Positions 1 through 9,115 are shown, counted from the first letter of the stretch. The stretch is 64,000 bases of DNA from Streptomyces sp. NBC_01244 (GCF_035987325.1 NZ_CP108488.1:4836001-4900000), one strand, 5' to 3'. Notes: generated from the letters alone by a model not told the origin. Numbers and translations: made by a program.

Positions 1-1101
1 GTAGTCGATGACGACGAGCGACAGGTCGTTGCGCTGCTTGAGGCGGCGGCACTTCGCGCGGATCTCCATCATCGACAGGTTCGGGGAGTCGTCGATGTAG
101 AGCGGGGCGGCGGAAACGTCCGGCATCCGGCGGGCCAGCCGGGTCCAGTCGTCGTCCGTCATCGTGCCGGAGCGCATGTGGTGCAGGGCCACCCGGGCCT
201 CCGCCGAGAGCAGGCGCATCGCGATCTCGTTGCGCCCCATTTCGAGGGAGAAGATGACGCTGGGCAGATTCGCCTTGATGGAACAGGCACGGGCGAAGTC
301 CAGCGCGAGGGTGGACTTACCCATGGCGGGTCGGGCCGCGATGACGATCATCTGGCCCGGGTGCAGACCGTTGGTCAGCGAGTCCAGGTCCGTGAAGCCG
401 GTCGGGACGCCCGACATCTGGCCGCTGCGCGAACCGATCGCCTCGATCTCGTCGAGGGCGCCCTCCATGATGTCCCCGAGCGGCAGGTAGTCCTCGGAGG
501 TCCGCTGCTCGGTGACGGCGTAGATCTCGGCCTGGGCGCTGTTGACGATCTCGTCGACGTCCCCGTCGGCGGCGTAACCCATCTGCGTGATCTTCGTACC
601 GGCGGCGACCAGCCGGCGCAGGACCGCCCGCTCGTGGACGATCTCCGCGTAGTACTCGGCGTTCGCCGCCGTGGGGACCGACTGGACCAGGGTGTGCAGG
701 TAGGGGGCCCCGCCGACCTTGCTGATCTCACCGCGCCGGGTCAGCTCGGCGCTGACGGTGATCGGGTCGGCCGGCTCTCCCTTGGCGTACAGGTCGAGGA
801 TGGCCTGGTAGATCGTTTCGTGCGACGGACGGTAGAAGTCGTGCCCCTTCAGCACCTCGACCACGTCGGCGATGGCGTCCTTGGACAGCAGCATGCCGCC
901 GAGGACGGACTGCTCGGCGTCGAGGTCCTGGGGCGGGACCCGCTCGAAGCCGCCGCCACCGCCGTCCCAGGAGCCGCCCTCGCGGCCTCGGTCGCTCTGT
1001 TCGTCCCCGCGGCCACGGCCTTCGCCGTTGCGGCGCGTACGGGCGGGCAGACGGTCACCTGGACCGCTGTCGGCCCAGGGGTCGTCCATGGGCTCGGACA
1101 T
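1..1101 (-). CDS. dnaB: Replicative DNA helicase DnaB (5' part; C-terminus lies beyond the window)
   Basis: Replicative hexameric helicase that unwinds DNA at the fork. Only the first 367 codons are visible and the reading frame is open to the window edge. After a charged, Gly-rich N-terminal tail comes the DnaB N-terminal helical domain (around DLDAEQSVLGGMLL), then the RecA-like domain with Walker A ARPAMGKSTLALDFA, FSLEMGR and the Walker B end LSLVVIDY at the window edge. The ATG at 1101 begins MSEPMDDPWAD and has a GGTGAG ribosome site. An inner Met (codon 5) is an alternative start. dnaB next to rplI-rpsR-ssb-rpsF is the standard actinobacterial order. The spacer upstream carries a cluster of DnaA boxes. 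Confidence 0.97.
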   Translation of the reverse strand, partial: MSEPMDDPWADSGPGDRLPARTRRNGEGRGRGDEQSDRGREGGSWDGGGGGFERVPPQDLDAEQSVLGGMLLSKDAIADVVEVLKGHDFYRPSHETIYQAILDLYAKGEPADPITVSAELTRRGEISKVGGAPYLHTLVQSVPTAANAEYYAEIVHERAVLRRLVAAGTKITQMGYAADGDVDEIVNSAQAEIYAVTEQRTSEDYLPLGDIMEGALDEIEAIGSRSGQMSGVPTGFTDLDSLTNGLHPGQMIVIAARPAMGKSTLALDFARACSIKANLPSVIFSLEMGRNEIAMRLLSAEARVALHHMRSGTMTDDDWTRLARRMPDVSAAPLYIDDSPNLSMMEIRAKCRRLKQRNDLSLVVIDY

Positions 1102-1253
1102 ACTCACCGGGCCGCCTCCTCCCGTCCGCAACGCGGACCTTGCCGTGTCACTCTTTCTACGACACGGCTCTGACATTTGGGGCACCCGAATCGGCTCTCG
1201 GCGAGTCGGACAACGCACCACGGTAGGGCCGGGAGCGACGTCAGCCAATCTTG

Positions 1254-1353
1254 TTATCCACAGGCTGTGTGGATGAGGTGTGGATGACGGCACCAATGCT
1301 GTGGGTAACTCCCCGGAAGCTGTGCACGGACCGGGGGACGGCGCTGTGGACAA
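1254..1353. promoter_or_regulatory. Cluster of DnaA boxes in the dnaB-MATE spacer
   Basis: The 440-bp spacer 1102-1541 holds an exact TTATCCACA (1254-1262), two TGTGGATGA (1268-1276 and 1279-1287), a weak TGTGGGTAA (1300-1308) and an exact TGTGGACAA (1345-1353), which is TTGTCCACA on the other strand. This looks like a DnaA-binding cluster upstream of dnaB. It could regulate dnaB or titrate DnaA. Boxes are seen; function is inferred. Confidence 0.7.
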
Positions 1354-1505
1354 AATCACCTGGCCTACCCACTTACCCCACCTGACCTGCTATTTCGCCG
1401 TCCGCTGGCTGTGGGGGAGAAAATTCTTCGCCACTGTCTCGAGATCGCCTCCAACGAGGTGGGGCGAACGCTCGAATCGACGCATCGGTAAGGATCCAAA
1501 GGACC

Positions 1506-1535
1506 TTGTGTCTATTACCTGTGGAAGATTAGATT
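1506..1535 (+). promoter_or_regulatory. Candidate promoter of the MATE gene giving a leaderless mRNA
   Basis: TTGTGT (1506-1511), an 18-bp spacer and TAGATT (1530-1535) fit a housekeeping-sigma promoter. The ATG of the MATE gene is at 1542, about 7 bp after the -10 hexamer, and there is no Shine-Dalgarno sequence between, so the transcript probably starts at or next to the start codon. Confidence 0.5.
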
Positions 1536-1541
1536 GAGCAC

Positions 1542-2879
1542 ATGAGACAGGCCCCCACCGCACCGAAGGCTGCCCCGAGACGGCACGACCGCGAGATCCT
1601 CGCACTCGCCGTCCCCGCCTTCGGCGCCCTCGTCGCCGAACCCCTTTTCGTGATGGCCGACAGCGCCATCGTGGGCCACCTCGGCACACCCCAGCTGGCC
1701 GGTCTCGGCATCGCGGCCGCGCTGCTCACCACGGCCGTGAGCATCTTCGTCTTCCTCGCCTACGCCACCACCGCGGCCGTGGCCCGCCGCGTCGGTGCGG
1801 GTGACCTCCAGGCCGCCATCCGGCAGGGCATGGACGGCATCTGGCTCGCCCTGCTCCTCGGCGCGGTCGTCGTCGCCGTCGTCCTGCCCACGGCGCCCAC
1901 CCTGATCTCCTTCTTCGGGGCCTCCGACACCGTCGCCCCGTACGCGATCACCTATCTGCGGATCTCCGCCCTCGGCATCCCCGCGATGCTCGTGGTGCTC
2001 GCCGCCACCGGCGTCATCCGCGGCCTCCAGGACACCCGGACCCCGCTCTACGTCGCGATCGGCGGCTTCGCCCTCAACGGAGCCCTGAACGTGGCCCTCG
2101 TCTACGGGGCCGGCCTCGGCATCGCCGGCTCCGCGTGGGGCACCGTGATCGCCCAGTGCGCCATGGCCGCCGCCTACCTGGTCGTGGTAGTCCGGGGCGC
2201 CCGCAGGCACGGCGCCTCCCTGAGGCCCGATGCCGAGGGCATCCGGGCCTGCGCACAGGCCGGTGCGCCCCTGCTGGTCCGCACCCTGTCCCTGCGGGCC
2301 GTCCTGCTGATCGCGACCGCCGTGGCCGCACGCCTCGGAGACGCCGATATCGCGGCCCACCAGATCCTGCTCTCCCTGTGGAGCCTGCTCGCTTTCGCCC
2401 TCGACGCGATCGCGATCGCCGGGCAGGCCATCATCGGCCGCTACCTCGGCGCGGGCGACACCGAGGGGGCCAAGGCCGCCTGCCGCCGCATGGTGCAGTG
2501 GGGGATCGTCTCCGGCATCGTCCTGGGCCTCCTCGTGATCGCGGCCCGCCCGGTGTTCATCCCGCTCTTCACGAGCGATCCCGCCGTCGAGGACGCCCTG
2601 CTGCCGGCTCTGCTCGTGGTGGCCGTCTCGCAGCCCGTCTCCGGCATCGTCTTCATCCTCGACGGCGTCCTGATGGGCGCGGGCGACGGCCGCTACCTGG
2701 CCTGGGCCATGCTGCTGACCCTCGCCGTCTTCGCCCCGGCCGCCCTGCTCGTACCGGCCCTGGGCGGCGGGCTGACGGCCCTCTGGTGCGCCATGACCCT
2801 GATGATGCTGGTCCGGATGGTCACCCTCCAGCTGCGCGCCCGCTCGGGCCGCTGGCTGGTCGCCGGAGCCACCCGGTAG
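1542..2879 (+). CDS. MATE-family multidrug/cation antiporter (DinF-like)
   Basis: Inner-membrane exporter of the MATE family, 445 aa with about 12 hydrophobic segments in two similar halves, the usual MATE size and architecture. The start MRQAPTAPK is followed by a short basic tail and then LAVPAFGALVAEPLFVMADSAIVG, where the LAVPA..D.A.VG pattern is typical of DinF-type members. The second half begins near LVRTLSLRAVLL. The substrate cannot be told from sequence. It is divergent from dnaB and convergent with rplI. Its position between dnaB and rplI is the same as in other streptomycetes. No ribosome site is seen, so it may be leaderless. Confidence 0.9.
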   Translation: MRQAPTAPKAAPRRHDREILALAVPAFGALVAEPLFVMADSAIVGHLGTPQLAGLGIAAALLTTAVSIFVFLAYATTAAVARRVGAGDLQAAIRQGMDGIWLALLLGAVVVAVVLPTAPTLISFFGASDTVAPYAITYLRISALGIPAMLVVLAATGVIRGLQDTRTPLYVAIGGFALNGALNVALVYGAGLGIAGSAWGTVIAQCAMAAAYLVVVVRGARRHGASLRPDAEGIRACAQAGAPLLVRTLSLRAVLLIATAVAARLGDADIAAHQILLSLWSLLAFALDAIAIAGQAIIGRYLGAGDTEGAKAACRRMVQWGIVSGIVLGLLVIAARPVFIPLFTSDPAVEDALLPALLVVAVSQPVSGIVFILDGVLMGAGDGRYLAWAMLLTLAVFAPAALLVPALGGGLTALWCAMTLMMLVRMVTLQLRARSGRWLVAGATR

Positions 2880-2921
2880 ACCGAGCCACCCCGAGGTGGT
2901 CCGAGGTCGCTCCGGAGCGAT

Positions 2922-2935
2922 GTTTCACGTGAAAC
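2922..2935. other. parS: parS centromere site 1
   Basis: Exact 14-bp palindrome GTTTCACGTGAAAC, the ParB-binding sequence of Streptomyces, in the spacer between the convergent MATE and rplI genes, beside their shared terminator. Confidence 0.93.
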
Positions 2936-2941
2936 AACGAA

Positions 2942-2975
2942 GAAGGGCCGCACCCCCACAGGGGTGCGGCCCTTC
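2942..2975. terminator. Bidirectional hairpin between the MATE gene and rplI
   Basis: A perfect 15-bp stem (GAAGGGCCGCACCCC / GGGGTGCGGCCCTTC) with a CACA loop sits between two convergent genes, so it can end both transcripts. Confidence 0.8.
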
Positions 2976-2986
2976 ATGCGCAGCCC

Positions 2987-3433
2987 TTAGGCGGCGACGA
3001 CCTCGATGCCGACGGTCGCGGCCACGTCAGCGTGCAGACGCACGGAGACCTGGTACGAGCCGAGGGTCTTGATCGGGGAGCCCAGCTCCACGCGGCGCTT
3101 GTCGACCTTCGGGCCACCGGACGCCTCGATCGCCGTGGCGATGTCGGAGGGCGTGACGGAACCGAAGAGACGACCGGCGTCACCCGCGCGGGTGGCCAGA
3201 CGGACCTTGACGTTCTCGAGCTTGGCCTTGAACTCGTTGGCCTGCTCGATCGTCGCGATCTCGTGGATCTTGCGGGCGCGGCGGATCTGCGCCACGTCCT
3301 TCTCGCCACCCTTGGTCCAGCGGATCGCGAAACCACGCGGGACCAGGTAGTTGCGAGCGTAGCCGTCCTTGACGTCGACGACGTCGCCGGCGGTGCCGAG
3401 GCCAGAGACCTCGTGGGTCAGGATGATCTTCAT
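2987..3433 (-). CDS. rplI: 50S ribosomal protein bL9
   Basis: Large-subunit protein that binds 23S rRNA near the base of the L1 stalk. 148 aa, the normal length. The N-terminal domain [32 protein letters not shown] is the L9 signature. It is followed by the long connecting helix and the C-terminal domain ([23 protein letters not shown]). It is the last gene of the rpsF-ssb-rpsR-rplI operon, 18 bp after rpsR, and is followed by a strong hairpin. Confidence 0.98.
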   Translation of the reverse strand: MKIILTHEVSGLGTAGDVVDVKDGYARNYLVPRGFAIRWTKGGEKDVAQIRRARKIHEIATIEQANEFKAKLENVKVRLATRAGDAGRLFGSVTPSDIATAIEASGGPKVDKRRVELGSPIKTLGSYQVSVRLHADVAATVGIEVVAA

Positions 3434-3451
3434 TATTCGGTCACCCTTTCC

Positions 3452-3688
3452 TTATCGCGCGGTGGACGTGTAGGGCAGCAGTGCCATCTCACGGCTGTTC
3501 TTCACAGCCGTGGCGACGTCACGCTGGTGCTGCGTGCAGTTGCCGGTGACGCGGCGGGCACGGATCTTGCCACGGTCGGAAATGAACTTCCGCAGCATGT
3601 TCGTGTCCTTGTAGTCCACGTACACGGTCTTGTCCTTGCAGAACGCGCAGACCTTCTTCTTAGGCTTGCGCACAGGCGGCTTCGCCAT
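3452..3688 (-). CDS. rpsR: 30S ribosomal protein bS18, cysteine-containing form
   Basis: Small-subunit protein that pairs with bS6 on the platform. 78 aa. It has CAFCK near the N-terminus and NCTQH further on, a C-x2-C...C-x2-H set that fits the zinc-binding form of bS18. Streptomycetes often carry a second, Zur-controlled copy lacking these cysteines elsewhere. Third gene of the rpsF operon, 43 bp after ssb. Confidence 0.97.
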   Translation of the reverse strand: MAKPPVRKPKKKVCAFCKDKTVYVDYKDTNMLRKFISDRGKIRARRVTGNCTQHQRDVATAVKNSREMALLPYTSTAR

Positions 3689-3731
3689 TGTGTCTCTCCT
3701 GTGAAATCAAGAAGTGGGGGTGCGAGCTGCC

Positions 3732-4337
3732 CTAGAAGGGCGGCTCGTCCGAGTAGCCACCGCCGGAGCCGCCGGAGCTTCCGCCCCAACCGCCACCGCC
3801 GCCGCCCTGCTGCTGCTGGCCACCGGCCGGCGCACTGGACGCCCAGGGGTCGTCGGAGGGAGCTCCGCCGCCCTGGGGGGCGCCGCCACTGGGGGCTCCG
3901 CCCCAGTTGCCACCGCCGCCGCCCTGCTGCTGACCGCCGCCACCGCCGCCGTATCCACCCTGACCACCGCGACCAGTGGTCTTGGTGACCTTGGACGTGG
4001 CGTTCTTCAGGCTGGGGCCGACTTCCTCGACGTCCAGCTCGTAGACCGTGCGCTTGACACCCTCACGGTCCTCGTAGGACCGCTGCTTCAGCCGGCCCTG
4101 CACGATGACGCGCATGCCCCGCTGAAGGGACTCGGCGACGTTTTCCGCCGCCTGACGCCAGACCGAGCAGGTCAGGAACAGGCTTTCGCCGTCCTTCCAC
4201 TCATTGGTCTGCTTGTCGAAAGTGCGGGGAGTGGACGCGACACGGAACTTCGCGACCGCCGCACCCGAGGGGGTGAAGCGCAGCTCGGGGTCGTCGACGA
4301 GATTGCCGACGACCGTGATGACGGTCTCGCCTGCCAT
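3732..4337 (-). CDS. ssb: Single-stranded DNA-binding protein
   Basis: Binds single-stranded DNA during replication and repair and recruits partners through its tail. 201 aa. The OB fold is at about residues 1-115 ([41 protein letters not shown]). A long Gly/Gln-rich linker follows, ending in the acidic tip DEPPF, the protein-interaction motif. ATG at 4337. The gene lies 72 bp after rpsF in the same operon. The linker is repetitive ([14 protein letters not shown]), as in other actinobacterial SsbA proteins. Confidence 0.98.
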   Translation of the reverse strand: MAGETVITVVGNLVDDPELRFTPSGAAVAKFRVASTPRTFDKQTNEWKDGESLFLTCSVWRQAAENVAESLQRGMRVIVQGRLKQRSYEDREGVKRTVYELDVEEVGPSLKNATSKVTKTTGRGGQGGYGGGGGGQQQGGGGGNWGGAPSGGAPQGGGAPSDDPWASSAPAGGQQQQGGGGGGWGGSSGGSGGGYSDEPPF

Positions 4338-4409
4338 GGATGAACCTCTCGGCGGGGATTGCTGCTGGGCTGCTGTGCTACTCGGTCCCGATTACCGCTG
4401 AACCGAAGT

Positions 4410-4700
4410 TCAGTGGGTCTCGGGGCGAAGGACCTTGGTCCGGAGAACCGACTCGTTCAGGTTCAGCTGTCGGTCAAGCTCCTTGACGACCGCAGGCTCG
4501 GCCTGGAGGTCGATGACCGAGTAGATGCCCTCGGGCTTCTTCTTGATCTCGTAAGCGAGACGACGACGGCCCCAGGTGTCGACCTTCTCGACCTTTCCGT
4601 TGCCCTCACGGACGACAGAAAGGAAGTTCTCGATCAGCGGGGAGACAGCGCGCTCCTCGAGATCGGGGTCGAGGATGACCATCACTTCGTAGTGACGCAT
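4410..4700 (-). CDS. rpsF: 30S ribosomal protein bS6
   Basis: Small-subunit protein that binds 16S rRNA together with bS18. 96 aa, [17 protein letters not shown]...VLRPETH, the normal length. The ATG at 4700 has a near-perfect AAGGAGGTG ribosome site, which rules out the longer upstream reading. First gene of the rpsF-ssb-rpsR-rplI operon, conserved across actinobacteria. Confidence 0.98.
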   Translation of the reverse strand: MRHYEVMVILDPDLEERAVSPLIENFLSVVREGNGKVEKVDTWGRRRLAYEIKKKPEGIYSVIDLQAEPAVVKELDRQLNLNESVLRTKVLRPETH

Positions 4701-4860
4701 GTGGAACCCACCTCCTTTGGACTCAGCGGCCACGGTCGTTCCGTGGCAGGAGGGTCGTGATGCGTGCGCACGGCATCTGCAGAGCAGACACCGCGCAGCT
4801 GTACAGACTACCTCCTCGACTCCTTCCGGTTGAAATCCGGCAGCAGGAGGCCACAATCTG
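4701..4860 (-). promoter_or_regulatory. Leader region of the rpsF operon
   Basis: On the minus strand the rpsF leader contains a 7-bp stem-loop (GCCACGG / CCGTGGC, 4729-4747) upstream of the ribosome site, and further up a TAGTCT that could be a -10 element, with a poor -35. The bS6:bS18 complex autoregulates this operon through leader RNA in many bacteria. Whether this stem-loop is that element cannot be decided by eye. Confidence 0.35.
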
Positions 4861-4950
4861 TATGCATCGGGTGTTCTCGGTGCTAAGCCCCCGGCCCCTG
4901 CCGGGGGCGGCCCGCAGCACCGCTCTGCTGCAGCCAGGAGGTGCCTTCCC

Positions 4951-5262
4951 ATGGCACAGGCAATGCAACGCCAGTCCATCTCGCTCTTCGCGACCGACGG
5001 CAAGCCCCACCCCCTCCAGGACACCCTGGTGGCGGTGACCCTGATCCTCGGCGCCGTGGCGTTCGTCACGGCCTTCTTCCACCATCTGCACCTGCTCAGC
5101 TCGTGGACCGGGCTGATCGGGATCGCCACCGGGCTCTACGGCCAGTTCATCTCCGCCACGACACGCGAACGCACAGCACTGATCATCGGGCTCGGAGCCT
5201 CGGCCATCGGCTTCTTCCTCGGCATGGCGCACGGCGGTCTCTTCGGCGGCTGGCTGGGCTGA
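4951..5262 (+). CDS. Small conserved membrane protein of unknown function
   Basis: 103 aa. After a polar N-terminus ([21 protein letters not shown]) there are three hydrophobic stretches ([59 protein letters not shown]), so it is probably a three-pass membrane protein. The start is fixed by AGGAGGTG six bases before the ATG. A 9-bp hairpin (4887-4908) precedes it. It is divergent from rpsF and just upstream of the femX-like gene. No known domain is recognised; it looks like a conserved streptomycete neighbour of rpsF. Confidence 0.8.
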   Translation: MAQAMQRQSISLFATDGKPHPLQDTLVAVTLILGAVAFVTAFFHHLHLLSSWTGLIGIATGLYGQFISATTRERTALIIGLGASAIGFFLGMAHGGLFGGWLG

Positions 5263-5391
5263 CCGGGTGCCTCCGCGACGGGGCGCCGGCCTCCCACCGG
5301 CCCAGGCCCGGCCTGTCCCCCAGATGGGTGGCGCCCACGTCGCAGTAGGCTTCGCGCCATAGCCAGCGAAGCCGCCGAGGAGACGCCCCGC

Positions 5392-6510
5392 ATGAGCCTG
5401 TCCCTGAGGACCATCAGCCGAGAGCAGCACCTGGGCTACCTCCAGAGCCTGCCCTCGGCTAGCCACTGCCAGGTCCCGGCGTGGGCCGACGTGAAGAACG
5501 AGTGGCGCTCCGAGAACCTCGGATGGTTCGACCAGTCCGGCGAACTCGTCGGCGCCGCACTCGTGTTGTACCGACAGCTGCCCAAGGTGAAGCGGTACCT
5601 CGCGTACCTCCCCGAGGGCCCGGTCATCAACTGGTACGCCCCCAACCTCGAAGAGTGGCTCCAGCCGATGCTGGCGCACCTCAAGCAGCAGGGCGCCTTC
5701 ACCGTGAAGATGGGCCCGCCCGTCGTCATCCGCCGCTGGAACTCGACCGCCATCAAGGCCGGTATCCAGGACCCTGAGGTCAAGCGCCTGCGCGACGTGG
5801 AGGCCTCCGTCATCGAGCCCCGCGCCTTCGAAGTCTCCGACAAGCTCCGCCGGATGGGCTGGCAGCAGGCCGAGGACGGCGGCGCCGGCTTCGGCGACGT
5901 CCAGCCCCGGTACGTCTTCCAGGTGCCGCTGGCCAACCGCTCGCTGGACGACGTCCTCAAGGGCTTCAACCAGCTGTGGCGCCGCAACATCAAGAAGGCG
6001 GAGAAGGCCGGCGTCGAGGTCGTCCAGGGCGGCTACGAGGACCTGCCGACCTGGCAGAAGCTGTACGAGGTCACGGCCGAGCGCGACAAGTTCCGACCGC
6101 GCCCGCTCAGCTACTTCCAGCGCCAGTGGACGGCCCTCAACTCCGAGGACCCCAACCGGATGCGGCTGTACATCGCCACGCACGAGGGGGAGCCGCTGGC
6201 CGCCGCCACGATGCTCACCGTCGGCCAGCACGTCTGGTACTCGTACGGCGCCTCCGCCAACCACAAGCGCGAGGTCCGTCCCTCCAACGCGATGCAGTGG
6301 CGCATGCTGCGCGACTCCTACGCGCTCGGCGCAAGCGTCTACGACCTGCGCGGCATCAGTGACACCCTGGACGAGAACGACCACTTGTTCGGCCTGATCC
6401 AGTTCAAGGTCGGCACGGGCGGCGAGGCCGTCGAGTACGTCGGCGAGTGGGACTTCCCGCTCAACAAGCTGCTGCACAAGGCGCTCGACATCTACATGTC
6501 GCGTCGCTGA
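5392..6510 (+). CDS. femX: FemABX-family peptidyltransferase (FemX-like, lipid II glycine bridge)
   Basis: FemX-type enzymes transfer an aminoacyl residue from tRNA to the stem peptide of lipid II. Streptomyces peptidoglycan has a single glycine on LL-diaminopimelate, so this is the likely glycyl transferase. 372 aa with the family's duplicated GNAT-like fold: first half with LGWFDQSGELVGAALVLYRQLP and YLPEGPVINWY, second half with LWRRNIKKAEKAGVEV and ISDTLDENDHLFGLIQFKVGTGGE. The WRRNIKKAEK.GV segment is a family hallmark. It is followed at 68 bp by the alanine-racemase-like gene, so a cell-wall operon is plausible. Confidence 0.88.
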   Translation: MSLSLRTISREQHLGYLQSLPSASHCQVPAWADVKNEWRSENLGWFDQSGELVGAALVLYRQLPKVKRYLAYLPEGPVINWYAPNLEEWLQPMLAHLKQQGAFTVKMGPPVVIRRWNSTAIKAGIQDPEVKRLRDVEASVIEPRAFEVSDKLRRMGWQQAEDGGAGFGDVQPRYVFQVPLANRSLDDVLKGFNQLWRRNIKKAEKAGVEVVQGGYEDLPTWQKLYEVTAERDKFRPRPLSYFQRQWTALNSEDPNRMRLYIATHEGEPLAAATMLTVGQHVWYSYGASANHKREVRPSNAMQWRMLRDSYALGASVYDLRGISDTLDENDHLFGLIQFKVGTGGEAVEYVGEWDFPLNKLLHKALDIYMSRR

Positions 6511-6577
6511 CCCCGCCCCATCCACACACACCGCACCGCTGCACCACGCAGCTCATCGAGAGAGGCTCCGGACGGGC

Positions 6578-7609
6578 ATGGCGCTCACGCTCTACGTCGA
6601 CACCGCGCGCTGGCGTGCGCACCAGAAGCAGATCCAGGATCAGTTCCCCGGGATGATCCCCGTCTGCAAGGGCAACGGCTACGGCTTCGGTCACGAGCGG
6701 CTCTGCGAGGAGGCCACCCGGATGGGTGCCGACGTCCTCGCCGTCGGGACGACGTACGAGGCCGCCAGCATCAAGGACTGGTTCGGCGGTGACCTGCTCG
6801 TCCTCACCCCGTTCCGGCGCGGTGAGGAGCCGGTGCCGCTGCCGGACCGGGTCATCCGCTCGGTGTCCTCGCTGGACGGTGTGCGCGGCCTGGTCGGTGC
6901 CCGTGTGGTGATCGAGTGCATGAGCTCGATGCGCCGGCACGGGATCTCCGAGCAGGACCTCGGCCAGCTGCACACGGCGATCGAGGACGTCCGGCTGGAG
7001 GGCTTCGCCCTGCACCTGCCGCTGGACCGCCCCGACGGCTCCGACGCCGTCGAGGAGGTCATCGCCTGGATGGACCGGCTGCGCGCGGCCCGGCTGCCGC
7101 TGCACACGATGTTCGTCAGCCACCTGAAGGCCTCCGACCTGGCGCGGCTGCAGCAGCAGTTCCCGCAGACGCGCTTCCGGGCCCGCATCGGTACCCGGCT
7201 GTGGCTGGGCGACCACGAGGCGACCGAGTACCGCGGCGCGGTGCTCGACGTCACCCGCGTCGCCAAGGGTGACCGGTTCGGCTACCGGCAGCAGAAGGCC
7301 GCCTCCGACGGCTGGCTGGTCGTCGTCGCCGGCGGCACCTCCCACGGAGTCGGCCTGGAGGCCCCCAAGGCGCTGCACGGGGTGATGCCGCGCGCCAAGG
7401 GCGTCGCCCGCGCCGGTCTCGCCACCGTCAACCGGAACCTGTCGCCGTTCGTGTGGGCGGGCAAGCAGCGCTGGTTCGCCGAGCCGCCGCACATGCAGGT
7501 GTCCATCCTGTTCGTGCCGTCGGACTCTCCCGAGCCGAAGGTCGGCGACGAGCTGGTGGCGCACCTGCGCCACACCACCACGCAGTTCGACCGGGTGCTC
7601 GACGCCTGA
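6578..7609 (+). CDS. PLP-dependent alanine-racemase-like protein
   Basis: 343 aa with an alanine-racemase-type TIM barrel. The PLP lysine lies in VCKGNGYGFGHE, which aligns with the VKANAYGHG motif of alanine racemases. Later IGTRLWLGD matches the C-terminal part of the barrel. It is shorter than a typical Alr (about 370 aa) and the C-terminal beta domain is divergent, so amino-acid racemase activity is likely but the substrate is not certain. Its place behind femX suggests a peptidoglycan or D-amino-acid role. It ends one base before the convergent GT87 gene. Confidence 0.75.
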   Translation: MALTLYVDTARWRAHQKQIQDQFPGMIPVCKGNGYGFGHERLCEEATRMGADVLAVGTTYEAASIKDWFGGDLLVLTPFRRGEEPVPLPDRVIRSVSSLDGVRGLVGARVVIECMSSMRRHGISEQDLGQLHTAIEDVRLEGFALHLPLDRPDGSDAVEEVIAWMDRLRAARLPLHTMFVSHLKASDLARLQQQFPQTRFRARIGTRLWLGDHEATEYRGAVLDVTRVAKGDRFGYRQQKAASDGWLVVVAGGTSHGVGLEAPKALHGVMPRAKGVARAGLATVNRNLSPFVWAGKQRWFAEPPHMQVSILFVPSDSPEPKVGDELVAHLRHTTTQFDRVLDA

Positions 7610-7610
7610 G

Positions 7611-9071
7611 TCACTCTCCGGGGCGTACCCCCCACTCCACCCGCTGCCCCTCCGAAGGCGCCGCTTCCCGCGGCGCCTTCGGCGTGAGCGGGAGCGTGAA
7701 GACGTCCTCGGCGCCGTCCAGGACGCCTCCGGAGGGGTCGTCCGAGCCGTCGCGCCGCACCACGTCCCGATCGGGCAGCAGGATGTCGCGTACGACCACC
7801 GCGCACAGGTAGAGCGTGCACAGCAGGTGGGCCGCGATGGCCACCTGGTAGCCCTCCAGGGGCAGGCCCTGGTGCTTGTCCCCGCTGGTCGTGTAGGCGA
7901 GGTAGAACCAGATCCCCAGGAAGTAGACGACCTCGCCGGCCTGCCAGATCAGGAAGTCCCGCCAGCGCGGCCGGGCCAGCGCGGCGAGCGGGATGAGCCA
8001 GAGCACGTACTGGGGCGAGTAGACCTTGTTGACCAGGATGAAGGCCGCCACCAGCAGGAAGGCCAGCTGCGCGAAGCGGGGGCGGCGGGGCGCGGTCAGC
8101 GTGAGCAGTCCGATGCCCGCGCACAGCAGCAGCGTCAGGCCCGTCGCATAGGTGTTGGCGCCGTCGATGGGGTTCCCGGAACGCTGGGAGATCAGCAGCC
8201 ACACGGATCCGAAGTCGATGGGCCGCTCCTGGCTGAAGGTGTAGAACTTCTGCCAGCCCTCCCAGGCGAAGAGCATCACGGGCAGGTTCACCACGAGCCA
8301 GGCGACCAGGGCGCCGCCGACCGCCTCGCCGAACGCACGCCACTTCCCGGCCCGCCAGCAGAGCACGAACACGGCACCGAGCAGCAGGACGGGGTAGAGC
8401 TTGGCCGCCGTGGCCAGGCCGATCAGGACACCGAAGGACCGCGCCCCGCCCCGCGACCACATGAGCATCGCGGCGGCGGTCAGGGCGATGGCCAGCAGGT
8501 CCCAGTTGATGGTCGCGGTGAGCGCGAAGGCGGGCGCGAGGGCGAAGAGCAGCGCGTCCCACGGCCGCCTGCGGTGGGTGCGGGCCACGCACACCGCGAT
8601 CACTGCGGCGCAGACCATCAGCATGCCCGCGTTGACCATCCAGTACATCTGCTCCCGGTGCTGCATGGAGCCGCTGCCGGGGGTCATCCAGGAGGCGATC
8701 TCCATGAAGAGCCCGGTGAGCACCGGGTACTCCAGGAACTGCATGTCGCCGGGGAGCCGGTCGAAGTACGGGGTGAGGCCGTCGGCGAAGCCGCGTACGA
8801 CGTAGAGGTGCGGGATGTCCGAGTAGCAGGCGTGGGTGTACTGGGAGCCGGCCCCGCGGAACCACGCCCAGTCGTAGCAGGGCAGTTTCTGCACCATGCC
8901 GAGCGCGAACATTCCCAGGGCCACGAGCACGACGACCCGCACCGGGGTCAGCCAGTGGCCGCCGAGGCGGGCGTAGCGGCCCAGCGGGCCGCCGATGAAC
9001 TCGCTTCCCGCGGCGGCCACCTCGTCCTGCTGGGTGGGCAGTACGGGGCTGTCCTCGTGCACCTTCGTCAT
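7611..9071 (-). CDS. Polytopic membrane glycosyltransferase, GT87/DUF2029 type
   Basis: 486 aa with about 10-12 membrane segments. The pattern ...YPVLTGLFMEIASWM and repeated hydrophobic helices fit the GT87 (polyprenol-phosphate-mannose-dependent) mannosyltransferase-like family. The mycobacterial relative lies at the same place beside ponA. Start chosen at MTKVHEDSPV because AGGA lies 7 bp upstream; a reading 12 codons longer is possible. The acceptor glycan is not predictable. It is the next gene after the class A PBP on the same strand, separated by a strong hairpin. Confidence 0.78.
   Translation of the reverse strand: MTKVHEDSPVLPTQQDEVAAAGSEFIGGPLGRYARLGGHWLTPVRVVVLVALGMFALGMVQKLPCYDWAWFRGAGSQYTHACYSDIPHLYVVRGFADGLTPYFDRLPGDMQFLEYPVLTGLFMEIASWMTPGSGSMQHREQMYWMVNAGMLMVCAAVIAVCVARTHRRRPWDALLFALAPAFALTATINWDLLAIALTAAAMLMWSRGGARSFGVLIGLATAAKLYPVLLLGAVFVLCWRAGKWRAFGEAVGGALVAWLVVNLPVMLFAWEGWQKFYTFSQERPIDFGSVWLLISQRSGNPIDGANTYATGLTLLLCAGIGLLTLTAPRRPRFAQLAFLLVAAFILVNKVYSPQYVLWLIPLAALARPRWRDFLIWQAGEVVYFLGIWFYLAYTTSGDKHQGLPLEGYQVAIAAHLLCTLYLCAVVVRDILLPDRDVVRRDGSDDPSGGVLDGAEDVFTLPLTPKAPREAAPSEGQRVEWGVRPGE
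7653..7681. terminator. Hairpin inside the 3' end of the GT87 gene
   Basis: A 12-bp stem (CGAAGGCGCCGC / GCGGCGCCTTCG) with a 5-nt loop. It lies downstream of the plus-strand racemase-like gene but inside the end of the opposing GT87 frame, and could terminate the plus-strand transcript. Confidence 0.5.
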
Positions 9072-9115
9072 GCGCACATCCTGCCGTACGGCGCCGCCCG
9101 CGCCCATGACACAGC

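Noticed and set aside
4887..4908. 9-bp GC hairpin before the small membrane protein gene as a riboswitch
   Set aside because: A single short stem without any recognisable aptamer; probably only a leader hairpin.
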